Source: Thermacetogenium sp. UBA4966
GTDB lineage: Bacteria > Bacillota > DSM-12270 > Thermacetogeniales > Thermacetogeniaceae
Length of the DNA stretch: 14,410 nucleotides
Assembly: GCA_002397275.1 (NCBI GenBank)
Contig: DHAA01000019.1
Span: 1-14,410, forward strand
Direction of reading: 5' to 3'
Of this stretch, positions 6,770-13,274 are shown piece after piece (the stretch's first letter is position 1; each line of letters starts with the position of its first letter). The notes below the pieces were generated by a model. The model saw only the letters and a list, made by a program, of their open reading frames with translations. It made no database searches and was not told the DNA's origin. The translations under genes were made by a program, and so were the position numbers.

Positions 6770-7003
6770 TTATCTACTCCGGGCACTTGATACCCGTCTA
6801 CCGTATATCCATCGCCTTCTCTTCCTGTTGGCCGGCAGACCATAGCCCCGCCTCAAAATTGCGGCGATCATCCGATAGCCCCATGTCGGTTCAGCGTACT
6901 CCTTATCGCTGTCGCTGGACACCCTGACCGGGGCGCCGTTCTTTCCATAACACAGACGCTCGCTCGTTTTGCCCCGGATACTTTCTCCAAGCGCAGCATT
7001 TCC
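6770..7003 (-). pseudogene. Degraded IS3-family transposase (OrfB) fragment
   Basis: Reading the minus strand from 7003 to the stop at 6772-6770 gives an open frame of about 78 codons with no recognisable start. It contains TWGYRMIAAILRRGYGLPAN followed by RKRRRWIYG. This resembles the HTH_21 region of IS3-type OrfB transposases (TYGYRRIxxxLRRxGxxVNxKRVxRLM). Just upstream, in another frame, LNKEMLRLEKVSGAKRAS resembles the preceding OrfB segment, so at least one frameshift is likely. The DDE catalytic domain is absent, so only a relic remains. The match is from memory of the family pattern. Confidence 0.5.
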
Positions 7004-7600
7004 TTATTTAGCTGTGTCGTTGTTTTATCTCCCTTCAATTTTAAAATGGATATAAATTCTAAAATATGGTTAGATATACACTAACTGCACCCAATGTTAT
7101 CCCAGACGGCTACCATCGCCTCGCTTTGCTGGAATACAGCGGGCATTTAGCTATTTTCCTAACGACCAACCACCAACCACCAGTCTTTGCGCTTGCTCCC
7201 TGATTACGTCCCGGACAGCTTGGCCTTGCCACAGGGCCGCTTTTGGGTTGCTGCGGAACTCGCTGATACGCTGGATCCGGCCGGCCACTATTCAACTTCT
7301 GACCTCAGACCTCCGGCCTCATACTTCTATTTTCCGGCCGGCGGATTCTAGCGAAGCAACGAGCCGTCCAATTTAAGCATATCGATTTTCTTGATGCAGA
7401 GAGCAGGGGGTTGGACAAAACCATCCCGGGAGTGGGGAGAGGTTCAGGCGACAGGCGCCGCCTCTGCAGGATCTAATCTTCTTATGTGGAAGTTATTTTT
7501 AAGTGTTAATTGATGATGAATAAGGAATAAAGAGTTTTCAGCCGGAGAATAAAGTTGGCGGGAGGAAGGGACCGATTGAAGAAGGAAGGAATGGTGGCGA
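7004..7600. other. Gene-free, repeat-bearing stretch upstream of the MBL gene
   Basis: I see no convincing gene here. A short minus-strand frame (7110-7295) has no family features and overlaps repeats. The stretch holds a CCAACCACC tract (7165-7182) and a hairpin repeat copy (7195-7239) related to one at 8817-8866. Both are listed separately. No clear promoter for the gene at 7601 was found. Confidence 0.5.
7195..7239 (+). repeat. Hairpin repeat, copy A
   Basis: This copy contains GCTCCCTGATTACG, CCGGACAGC, TTGGCCTTGCCA and CAGGGCCG in order. The reverse complement of 8817-8866 has the same modules in the same order (GCTCCCTATTACG, CCGGACAGC, CTTGGCTTGCCAA, CAGGTCCGG). The two copies differ by a few substitutions and small indels and are in opposite orientations, about 1.6 kb apart, flanking the MBL gene. 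Confidence 0.6.
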
Positions 7601-8428
7601 ATGATGATCATAAAGACCCTTTCGGAAAACACTTCTCTTTCCGATAGCCTGGGAAGCGAGCATGGGCTTAGTCTGCATATCGAAACGAAAAGGCACAGGA
7701 TTCTCTTTGATACAGGTGCAAGCGATCTCTTTGCGGAAAATGCGAAAAAAATGGGGGTTGATCTCTCCCTTGTTGATCTGGCAGTCATCTCTCATGGGCA
7801 CTACGATCATGGAGGAGGGCTTAAGGCTTTTTTAAAAGCCAATAGCAAGGCGCGGATTTATCTGCGGCGACAGGCTTTTGATCCACATTACGTAAAAAGG
7901 GATGGTGATGTGAAATCATATATCGGTCTGGACAAAACCCTGGCAGAGAATGAGAGGATGGTATTCTGCGAGGATTGTTTTGTAATTGACCAGGGTCTGA
8001 CCCTCTTTTCAGGTGTGAGGGGCCGCGCCTTTATTCCTACAGGCAATAAGATTTTGCTCGTCAATCAGGGGGATGGCTTTGTGCTTGATCAATTCGCCCA
8101 CGAGCAAAACCTGATTATTGAAGAGGATGGAAAAACGCTTCTGTTGGCGGGATGTGCTCATGCCGGGATTGTTAATATCCTTTATCATTTTAAGGAAAAT
8201 AAGGGTTCGCTGCCGAACATTGTAATTGGTGGATTTCATCTATATAACTGGAATGACAAAGAAAAAGAAGAGACCAAGATTATACAGCATATAGGTAAAA
8301 GCCTCCTCGATACAAAGGCGAAGTTTTATACCTGCCACTGTACAGGTTTAGAACCTTACAACATCCTCAAAACTGTTATGGGAAAGAATATCGAATATAT
8401 TTCAACCGGCAGTGTTTTAAACCTCTAA
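7601..8428 (+). CDS. MBL-fold metallohydrolase, DHPS/MJ0301-like family
   Basis: This 275-residue metallo-beta-lactamase-fold protein has the metal-binding motif HGHYDH (65-70), then GCAHAG (184-189), GGFHL (210-214) and CHCTGLEPY (245-253). That pattern is typical of archaeal and clostridial proteins annotated as 7,8-dihydropterin-6-yl-methyl-4-(beta-D-ribofuranosyl)aminobenzene 5'-phosphate synthase-like. No signal peptide or membrane segment is visible, so it is probably cytoplasmic. The substrate here is unknown. The ATG at 7601 (or the adjacent 7604) follows GGTGGCGA. The gene stands alone within the insertion between noc and parA, flanked by inverted hairpin repeats. It appears intact despite the decayed surroundings, which suggests a functional acquired gene (inference). 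Confidence 0.85.
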   Translation: MMIIKTLSENTSLSDSLGSEHGLSLHIETKRHRILFDTGASDLFAENAKKMGVDLSLVDLAVISHGHYDHGGGLKAFLKANSKARIYLRRQAFDPHYVKRDGDVKSYIGLDKTLAENERMVFCEDCFVIDQGLTLFSGVRGRAFIPTGNKILLVNQGDGFVLDQFAHEQNLIIEEDGKTLLLAGCAHAGIVNILYHFKENKGSLPNIVIGGFHLYNWNDKEKEETKIIQHIGKSLLDTKAKFYTCHCTGLEPYNILKTVMGKNIEYISTGSVLNL

Positions 8429-8600
8429 ATAAAAAAAGCCTGTTAAATTGTGCATCCTCGATGGAAGCTCTTTGTTTAGTTCCCCCGAAAAAATTTGTAT
8501 TGTAAAAAATAGATATATCCTTTTTACTGTCATCTTCATTTATGACGATTTTGGGAAAAGGCCAATCGTATTTGTTTGACGGCAGGAGGAGGATGTGACG

Positions 8601-8687
8601 ATGTTGAATAAGATGTTATGTTCCACGTGGAACATTTATCAGCGCGTTTTATTCTCTATCAATTTTACCGCCTGGCAAGGCGAATAA
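8601..8687 (+). CDS. Possible 28-residue ORF overlapping parS
   Basis: An excellent ribosome site (AGGAGGAGG, 8584-8592) lies 8 bases before the ATG at 8601. The frame runs MLNKMLCSTWNIYQRV... to TAA at 8685-8687, and the parS palindrome is within it. No family is recognised. The upstream GGCAGGAGG followed by parS recalls the start of parA (9482-9563), so this may be a decayed or displaced parA leader rather than a working gene. Confidence 0.3.
   Translation: MLNKMLCSTWNIYQRVLFSINFTAWQGE
8618..8635. promoter_or_regulatory. parS site 1 (centromere-like)
   Basis: ATGTTCCACGTGGAACAT is a perfect 18-bp palindrome matching the conserved chromosomal parS consensus TGTTNCACGTGAAACA, with G where the right arm usually has A. 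ParB/Spo0J loads here and spreads. It is intergenic, about 0.93 kb upstream of the second parS. Confidence 0.92.
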
Positions 8688-8718
8688 ATTATATGGTGCG
8701 GATGGATGTCGGCGGCCG

Positions 8719-8750
8719 GGGTTAGTGGTTGGGCGTTGGTGGTTAGTTGG
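8719..8750 (+). repeat. GGT-rich tract
   Basis: The stretch reads GGTTAGTGGTTGGGCG and then TTGGTGGTTAGTTGG. Multiple GG doublets are spaced by 1-4 bases, compatible with a two-tetrad G-quadruplex. A similar tract is on the opposite strand at 7162-7185. Confidence 0.4.
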
Positions 8751-8816
8751 AAATCGGAAAATGGATGCCGGTTGGAGTCCGGCGAAGCGGCCATAATATC
8801 TCATATCCAGTCATAA

Positions 8817-8866
8817 CCGGACCTGTTGGCAAGCCAAGCTGGCTGTCCGGAACGTAATAGGGAGCG
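8817..8866 (-). repeat. Hairpin repeat, copy B
   Basis: CCGGAC (8817-8822) pairs with GTCCGG (8845-8850), and TTGGC/GCCAA forms an inner stem, giving a nested hairpin. AACGTAATAGGGAGC follows on the plus strand. Read on the minus strand, the unit matches 7195-7239 module by module. It looks like a dispersed structured repeat, but no named family is recognised. Confidence 0.6.
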
Positions 8867-8898
8867 AGCGGAATTCATCGGCATGGTAGACATCCGCT

Positions 8899-9000
8899 GA
8901 AAATAGCAGAATGTTACTTTCAGGTTAGACACCCATGCCCCCGCGATTCGGGGGGCCATCAGAAGGACGAAAATGGCAGAGCGTTATCTTCCAAGGTAGA
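8899..9000 (+). repeat. Imperfect direct repeat pair
   Basis: Copy 1 (8899-8929) begins GAAAATAGCAGAATGTTAC and ends AGGTTAGA. Copy 2 (8969-9000) begins GAAAATGGCAGAGCGTTATC and ends AAGGTAGA. They are clearly related but not identical. A GC-rich hairpin (CCCCCG, CGATT loop, CGGGGG at 8938-8954) lies between them. They may be remnants of a mobile-element end; this is unproven. Confidence 0.5.
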
Positions 9001-9498
9001 TGTGACGGCAATAAAATCCAAATTCTATTCTGCTGAAGAAGATTATTCAATTATGATGACGGGAAGGGAGAAATATTAGCATCGTTAATGCCCATCAACT
9101 GGGGATTGGCGCCTCTTCAGGAAGACGCCGAAGGGTAGACGTGATCAGGGCGATGCCGCGCGCCGTGGATTTGTGCCTCTCGCAGCAATAATGTGCTTTC
9201 AATTCTTCCGCTGCCGCCAGGGGATGCCGGTTATTGACCCCGGCGCTTATTGAGCCATATGTTTTAAAAGCCTTATACTCAGAAGAAGCGCCTGCTGGGT
9301 TTAGCCGCCTGCAGCTTGATCAATGCATGGCGTAGAGACTGCCTAAGGACGTGGGGGGGGGCATGTTCCTTGCGGCCCGTTAATATATTGAGGCCTTTGA
9401 TGACGAACATCTCTGATCGATGAGGGGAAATTCTTGGATCCTTTATTAAATATTAAAAATATGGCAGCGGAAATAACATTGGGCAGGAGGTTGATGAT

Positions 9499-10374
9499 TT
9501 GCTGTGGAATAAAAAAAAGGATAGAACAACAAAAAGAAAAAAAGGAATGTTCCACGTGGAACAATCATCAAGCAGCAGTGAGAAAGCAAATAAGCAGGCC
9601 GTTCCTCAGATTAACCGCATGATCGCCGTCGCCAATCAGAAGGGTGGCGTAGCCAAAACGACTACCGCTATTAACCTGAGCGCCTGCCTGGCGACGACAG
9701 GCAGAAGGGTATTATTGGTGGATATCGATCCTCAGGGTAATGCGACGAGCGGCCTGGGTGTCGATCGGGATCATCTGGAGAATTCCATCTATGATCTGCT
9801 TTTGGGCGAAATAAAAGCGGATCAGGTTGTCGTTAAATCGGAGATAGAGAACCTGGATTTGATACCTGCCAATATCAGTTTGGCCGGGGCGGAAATCGAG
9901 ATGGTGGGTATGGAAAACAGGGAATTCCGGCTACGAGAATCATTAAAAGATATCAGAAGCGACTATCATTATATCTTTATAGACTGCCCGCCGTCACTGG
10001 GGCTGCTCACCATTAACGCTTTAAGCGCGGCGGAGAGAGTTCTTATTCCTATTCAGTGCGAGTATTATGCCCTGGAAGGTGTGGGGCAACTGCTGCAAAC
10101 CGTCAACCTGGTGCAGCGCCGCCTCAACCCGCATCTCGAGCTGGAGGGAGTACTGCTCACTATGTTTGACGCGCGCACAAATCTGGCGATTCAGGTAGTG
10201 GATGAGGTAAAAAACTACTTTGGCAACAAAGTTTTTCAGACTGTTATACCCCGCAATGTGAGGCTGAGCGAAGCCCCGAGTCATGGGAAGCCGGTCATCG
10301 CCTATGACCCGCGCTCCCGCGGGGCCTTGCTTTATCAGGAATTAGCACAGGAAGTGATGGAGCATGAAAAATAA
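9499..10374 (+). CDS. parA: Chromosome-partitioning ATPase ParA/Soj
   Basis: This is a deviant-Walker ATPase that works with ParB-parS in origin segregation and, in Bacillus, modulates DnaA. The frame has 291 residues. The conserved domain begins at Met41 (MIAVANQKGG), with P-loop KGGVAKTT (48-55), DIDPQGNATSGLG, the Walker B-type IFIDCPPSLGLL and PRNVRLSEAPSHGKP. The P-loop has Ala52 where KGGVGKTT is commoner; Lys53 is kept. The TTG at 9499 was chosen because AGGAGG lies 8 bases upstream. This gives a lysine/serine-rich N-terminal extension of about 40 residues, unusual for Soj. ATG 9547 and ATG 9619 are alternatives with poorer ribosome sites. The extension contains MFHVEQ, encoded by parS. 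The 3' end overlaps parB by 11 bases. Confidence 0.95.
   Translation: MLWNKKKDRTTKRKKGMFHVEQSSSSSEKANKQAVPQINRMIAVANQKGGVAKTTTAINLSACLATTGRRVLLVDIDPQGNATSGLGVDRDHLENSIYDLLLGEIKADQVVVKSEIENLDLIPANISLAGAEIEMVGMENREFRLRESLKDIRSDYHYIFIDCPPSLGLLTINALSAAERVLIPIQCEYYALEGVGQLLQTVNLVQRRLNPHLELEGVLLTMFDARTNLAIQVVDEVKNYFGNKVFQTVIPRNVRLSEAPSHGKPVIAYDPRSRGALLYQELAQEVMEHEK
9547..9564. promoter_or_regulatory. parS site 2, inside the parA 5' coding region
   Basis: TGTTCCACGTGGAACA (9548-9563) is a perfect 16-bp palindrome, identical to the core of the site at 8619-8634. Read in the parA frame it encodes MFHVEQ. Placement beside or inside par genes is common for parS. Confidence 0.92.
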
Positions 10375-11227
10375 GGGATTAGGCAGAGGGCTGCGGGCCT
10401 TGATTCCCACAGAACCAGAGGGAGCGGGCGAGGGCGCGGAGATCGTAGAACTTCCTCTGGATCGGATTAAACCGGGAGCTTTCCAGGCGCGCAAGGACTT
10501 CGATCAGCAAGCGCTGGATGAGCTGTCTCTATCTATTAAAGAACATGGTGTGATGCAGCCGGTGGTCGTGCGGCCTTCAGGGGAGAATTCCTATGAATTG
10601 ATTATCGGGGAGCGGCGCTGGCGAGCCAGTCAAATAGCGGGCTTGACAGCAATTCCCTGTGTCATTCGCGATGTGGACGACCGTGTCTCCAGTGAAATGA
10701 TGCTGGTAGAGAACATTCAGCGAGAGGATTTCAATCCCATAGAAGAAGCGGTTGCTTACAGCCGCTTGAAGGATGAGTTCCGCCTTACCCAGGAGGAAAT
10801 ATCAGCGCGCGTCGGCAAGAGCAGGCCGGCTGTCGCCAACAGCCTGCGGCTTCTGCAGCTCCCTGAAAAGGTGCAGAAGCTATTGGCTCAGAGGAAGCTG
10901 AGCATTGGCCACGGGAAGGTGCTGCTGGGGCTCCCCGACCGCCGGCAGCAGGAGCAGTTGGCTTTGCTGGCGGCGGAAAAAGGGCTTACCGTGAGGGATG
11001 CTGAAAGAGCCGCTCAGCATTTGCTGCAGGAAAAAGAAGACAGGCCGCAGCCGAAAAAAAAGAAGAATGATTTAGAAATGGCCGACACCGAGGATCGCCT
11101 GCGCCGGCTGCTCGGTACGAAGGTGAAAATCAAGAAGGGGAGCAAGGGCGGAAGGATTGAAATCGATTTTTACAGCAGGGATGAACTGGACCGCCTGCTG
11201 GAATTGCTCCTCTACCGCGAGGGCTAG
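10364..11227 (+). CDS. parB: Chromosome-partitioning protein ParB/Spo0J
   Basis: ParB is a CTP-dependent clamp that loads at parS and recruits SMC and ParA. The 287 residues start with the ParA-interacting signature KGLGRGLRALIP (4-15). CTP-binding motifs are GERRWRAS (82-89) and ENIQRED (116-122), followed by HTH LTQEEISARVGKSRPAVANS (141-160). A lysine-rich linker precedes a C-terminal dimerisation domain. The ATG lies inside the parA 3' end, so translation is probably coupled. The last codons (ELLLYREG, stop) are within a segment duplicated 61 bases downstream, so the natural C-terminus may have been altered. It is distinct from noc, which has the Noc-type HTH. Confidence 0.97.
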   Translation: MKNKGLGRGLRALIPTEPEGAGEGAEIVELPLDRIKPGAFQARKDFDQQALDELSLSIKEHGVMQPVVVRPSGENSYELIIGERRWRASQIAGLTAIPCVIRDVDDRVSSEMMLVENIQREDFNPIEEAVAYSRLKDEFRLTQEEISARVGKSRPAVANSLRLLQLPEKVQKLLAQRKLSIGHGKVLLGLPDRRQQEQLALLAAEKGLTVRDAERAAQHLLQEKEDRPQPKKKKNDLEMADTEDRLRRLLGTKVKIKKGSKGGRIEIDFYSRDELDRLLELLLYREG

Positions 11228-11290
11228 ATAACGCAGCGGACTGCAAATCCGCGATACACCGGAATTGCTCCTCTACTGCGGTGGTTAGAT
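11200..11290 (+). repeat. Direct repeat of the parB 3' end
   Basis: The segment at 11200-11229 (GGAATTGCTCCTCTAC then CGCGAGGGCTAGAT) recurs at 11261-11290 (GGAATTGCTCCTCTAC then TGCGGTGGTTAGAT), with 26 of 30 positions identical by eye. Each copy keeps a TAG in the corresponding frame (ELLLYREG-stop and ELLLYCGG-stop). The 31 bases between copies are tRNA-Cys-like. The layout recalls attachment-site duplication at a gene 3' end. Confidence 0.75.
11230..11262 (+). pseudogene. tRNA-Cys fragment (anticodon arm retained)
   Basis: GCGGA (11236-11240), loop CTGCAAA (11241-11247) and TCCGC (11248-11252) form a perfect 5-bp, 7-base anticodon arm. It has U33, anticodon GCA (Cys) and purine 37. Upstream AACGCA fits the D-stem 3' side. 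Downstream GATA and CACCGG fit the variable loop and the 5' T stem. The T loop (TTCGA), the 3' T stem and the acceptor are missing; sequence switches to the parB repeat at CCGG. It is therefore a truncated tRNA gene, not a functional one. Confidence 0.65.
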
Positions 11291-11345
11291 GCTGAAATTA
11301 GAAGTTATATGATGCCGCGGCCGCTTGCGGCCGGGAGGTTTTGAA

Positions 11346-11561
11346 ATGCCGGTTGTCGCAGTGAAAATGGCTAAAGGCCGCAGCCTCGAAGTGAAAAGAA
11401 GGCTTGTGGCTGAGATCACAAAGGTGATCACAGATACTCTTGATGTGAAACAAGAGTGGGTGACTGTTTTGCTCGATGAATATGAGCGTGAAAACTGGTC
11501 TTCAGGCGGCAGCCTGCATGTCGATCTGTTTGGAGAAGAATATGGCCAAAAGGGTTCGTGA
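11346..11561 (+). CDS. 4-oxalocrotonate tautomerase family protein
   Basis: This 71-residue small tautomerase begins MPVVAVKMAKGRSLEVKRRL. Pro2 becomes the catalytic N-terminal proline after Met removal, and basic residues (Arg12 and others) and ENW near 50 fit the 4-OT fold. The ATG at 11346 is preferred over the in-frame GTG/ATG region upstream because it exposes Pro and has GGGAGG 7 bases before it. Members act on enol/keto substrates; the substrate here is unknown. It lies between parB and the methyltransferase on the same strand. A GC-rich inverted repeat (CGGCCGC, TT, GCGGCCG, about 11317-11332) precedes the ribosome site. Confidence 0.88.
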   Translation: MPVVAVKMAKGRSLEVKRRLVAEITKVITDTLDVKQEWVTVLLDEYERENWSSGGSLHVDLFGEEYGQKGS

Positions 11562-11677
11562 CGGAATTTCCCCGTCAAGTTTGCCCAGTGCCGGAAGAGG
11601 CCTCCGCCGCGGGGAGAGAGCCCTGATAATTATTGACATTATTTGGAATAATGGTTATTGGAAAGGGGAATCGCTCA

Positions 11678-12511
11678 TTGTCACCCCCTGACAGGACTAA
11701 ACAGAAAAATACCGCTGCAGAGGCCTTGCCGGAACTGGACGGCAGGACGTGGCTGCGCTATTCGATCAGCGTCTGGGATGATTTAGCCAAAACTGCGGAG
11801 GAACGGAGCTTCGGCCACCCCGCGATCTTCCCGCGGGCACTCACCGACCGTCTGGTCGAGATTTTCTATCGCCGGCAAAAAGGGCTGATACTGGACCCTT
11901 TCCTGGGGAGCGGGAGCACGCTCTGCTCTGCATATCGCTATAGCATCCCCTCTGTGGGTTTTGAGATTGTTCCGGAGTATCTTGATCTGACAAAAAAGCG
12001 CCTGGATCGGATTGCGGGGGAGCGGGCATATTACCCGCGGCTGATAGCTGAAGACGCCCGCACGATGGGCGGTTATCTGTCTCCTGGGAGCGCGGGGCTC
12101 TGTCTTACCTCCCCTCCCTATTGGGATATCCTGCGCCGCCGCCGTAGCGCCGATGGAAAACCGCTCCGTTATTATGGCGATGATGCGTCTGATCTGGGCA
12201 ATATGGAGAACTATGGCGAGTACTTGGATTCTCTGGCAGCTGTCTTCGGGCAGGTCTATCAGATCCTCTCTCCTAGAGCCTTTTGCCTTGTTATTGTTAT
12301 GGATATCAGAAAAGGGCCTCGTTTTTACCCCCTGCACATGGATCTCACGGCAGTGATGGAGAAATTGGGGTTTTTGCTGGATGACATTATTATCTGGGAC
12401 AGAAGGCAGGAATACAACAATTTGCGCCCTCTGGGCTACCCTTATGTGTTTCGCGTCAACAAGATCCATGAATATATCATGATCTATCAAAAGCCGGAAA
12501 AAGAAGGCTAA
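11678..12511 (+). CDS. Solitary DNA methyltransferase (N4-C or N6-A type)
   Basis: This is a SAM-dependent amino-methyltransferase. Counting from TTG 11678 (277 residues), the SAM motif DPFLGSGST lies at about 73-81 and the catalytic TSPPYW at about 144-149. The N-terminus has WLRYSISVWDDLAKT and HPAIFPRAL, a pattern seen in orphan clostridial DNA methylases. The motif order I then IV with little between them, and about 120 residues after, is gamma-like rather than beta-like. TTG 11678 has GGGG 9 bases upstream; ATG 11651 and TTG 11633 are in-frame alternatives without a clear ribosome site. No restriction endonuclease gene is adjacent in the window, so it may be regulatory or protective. Target base and sequence cannot be told. 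Confidence 0.82.
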   Translation: MSPPDRTKQKNTAAEALPELDGRTWLRYSISVWDDLAKTAEERSFGHPAIFPRALTDRLVEIFYRRQKGLILDPFLGSGSTLCSAYRYSIPSVGFEIVPEYLDLTKKRLDRIAGERAYYPRLIAEDARTMGGYLSPGSAGLCLTSPPYWDILRRRRSADGKPLRYYGDDASDLGNMENYGEYLDSLAAVFGQVYQILSPRAFCLVIVMDIRKGPRFYPLHMDLTAVMEKLGFLLDDIIIWDRRQEYNNLRPLGYPYVFRVNKIHEYIMIYQKPEKEG

Positions 12512-12716
12512 GGCCGCGCCTATTAACTGTCCGCCGCCGGGCCCGGAAAGAGATCCGGCTTCTCTGGAGAGATCATGGGAATCCGTTAGAGGAAAATAGC
12601 ATGTTTTGTGGAATTTACTATTGTTAATCGCCATCTCTCCCGGCGATCTTAGCCGCCGGCCGATGGTTGTTGATTTGTTTGATCTTTGATTTATGAAAAG
12701 AGGTTCAAGGCAAACA

Positions 12717-13214
12717 ATGGGCTTAGCTGAACTTGTTCACGAAAATCAAGAACTTTTCGTCGTTATCGGCATACTGGCTGTTATCTGTATCCTCTCCCTG
12801 CTTTTCAGTATACGTTTTTTCCTTGTGGAGCGGCGTTTTAGAAGTTTATTAAAGGGCGCGGGCGGAAAGAATCTGGAGGCTGTTTTGCTGGAGGCAGTTC
12901 AGTCTAATCAAGCCGCGGAAAAACATCTGACAGAGCTGGATCGTTTTTGTGAAAAACTGCAGAGGATCACGGCTAAGTCTCTGCAGAAGATAGGGCTTTT
13001 TAGATTCAACGCATTCCCGGATATGGGAGGCGATTTAAGCTTTGCGCTCGCCTTGCTCGACAGCCGGGGGAGCGGGGTCGTCCTCTGCTATCTGGTAGGG
13101 CGCGACGACTGCCGCGTTTATGCGAAAAGCGTAGTCGAAGGGAAGTCTTCTTATCTGTTGAGCGACGAAGAAAAGTCGGCGATTAAAAAGGCTTTCGGCG
13201 AATACGAAGCTTAA
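12717..13214 (+). CDS. DUF4446 family membrane-anchored protein
   Basis: This protein of about 165 residues has one N-terminal membrane helix (about residues 13-36, LFVVIGILAVICILSLLFSI) and a basic stop-transfer (VERRFR). An alpha-helical, possibly coiled-coil segment follows, then the DUF4446 core GGDLSFALALLDS, GSGVVLCYLVGRDDCRVYAK and YLLSDEEKSAIKKAF. The ATG at 12717 is preferred (AAGG 6 bases upstream) over ATG 12693, which would add 8 residues and has no ribosome site. DUF4446 genes commonly sit next to parB in Clostridia, which supports the placement. The function is not established. Confidence 0.88.
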   Translation: MGLAELVHENQELFVVIGILAVICILSLLFSIRFFLVERRFRSLLKGAGGKNLEAVLLEAVQSNQAAEKHLTELDRFCEKLQRITAKSLQKIGLFRFNAFPDMGGDLSFALALLDSRGSGVVLCYLVGRDDCRVYAKSVVEGKSSYLLSDEEKSAIKKAFGEYEA

Positions 13215-13249
13215 GCAGAATGTGTAGGCGGGGGGCGGCGATAAAATTT

Positions 13250-13274
13250 CCGTTGCTCCTGTGGGAACAACGGG
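13250..13274. repeat. Hairpin downstream of the DUF4446 gene
   Basis: CCGTTG pairs with CAACGG around an inner TCC/GGA stem with a TGTG loop and one C/A mismatch. No T run follows, so it is a structured element rather than a clear terminator. Confidence 0.4.

Larger units (their letters stand above)
8429..9498. other. Repeat-rich spacer between the MBL gene and parA
   Basis: About 1.07 kb holds no conserved gene. It contains a parS palindrome (8618-8635) inside a possible 28-codon ORF, a GGT-rich tract (8719-8750) and a hairpin repeat (8817-8850). It also contains an imperfect direct repeat (8899-8929 and 8969-9000) with a GC hairpin between the copies. From 9001 to 9430 I see nothing recognisable on either strand. 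Confidence 0.5.

Noticed and set aside
7110..7295. 61-codon minus-strand ORF
   Set aside because: It has a low-complexity composition, covers the repeat tract and has no family features.
8937..8957. GC-rich hairpin as a terminator
   Set aside because: No T run follows on either strand.
8899..9000. Possible two-repeat CRISPR (about 31-base repeats, about 39-base spacer)
   Set aside because: The copies differ at several positions and by indels, only two exist, and no cas genes are present.
9434..9622. 62-codon ORF overlapping the parA start
   Set aside because: It is out of frame with parA, shows no recognisable family, and is largely the parA 5' region read in another frame.
11230..11290. 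Functional tRNA-Cys gene
   Set aside because: The T loop, 3' T stem and acceptor stem cannot be formed from the flanking bases.
11633..11661. TTGACA with TATTGG 17 bases downstream as a promoter for the methyltransferase
   Set aside because: The -10 is poor, and transcription would begin at or after the ribosome site used for TTG 11678.
11783..12634. 283-codon minus-strand ORF over the methyltransferase
   Set aside because: The plus-strand frame carries the DPFLGSGST and TSPPYW motifs, while the antisense frame has no family features.
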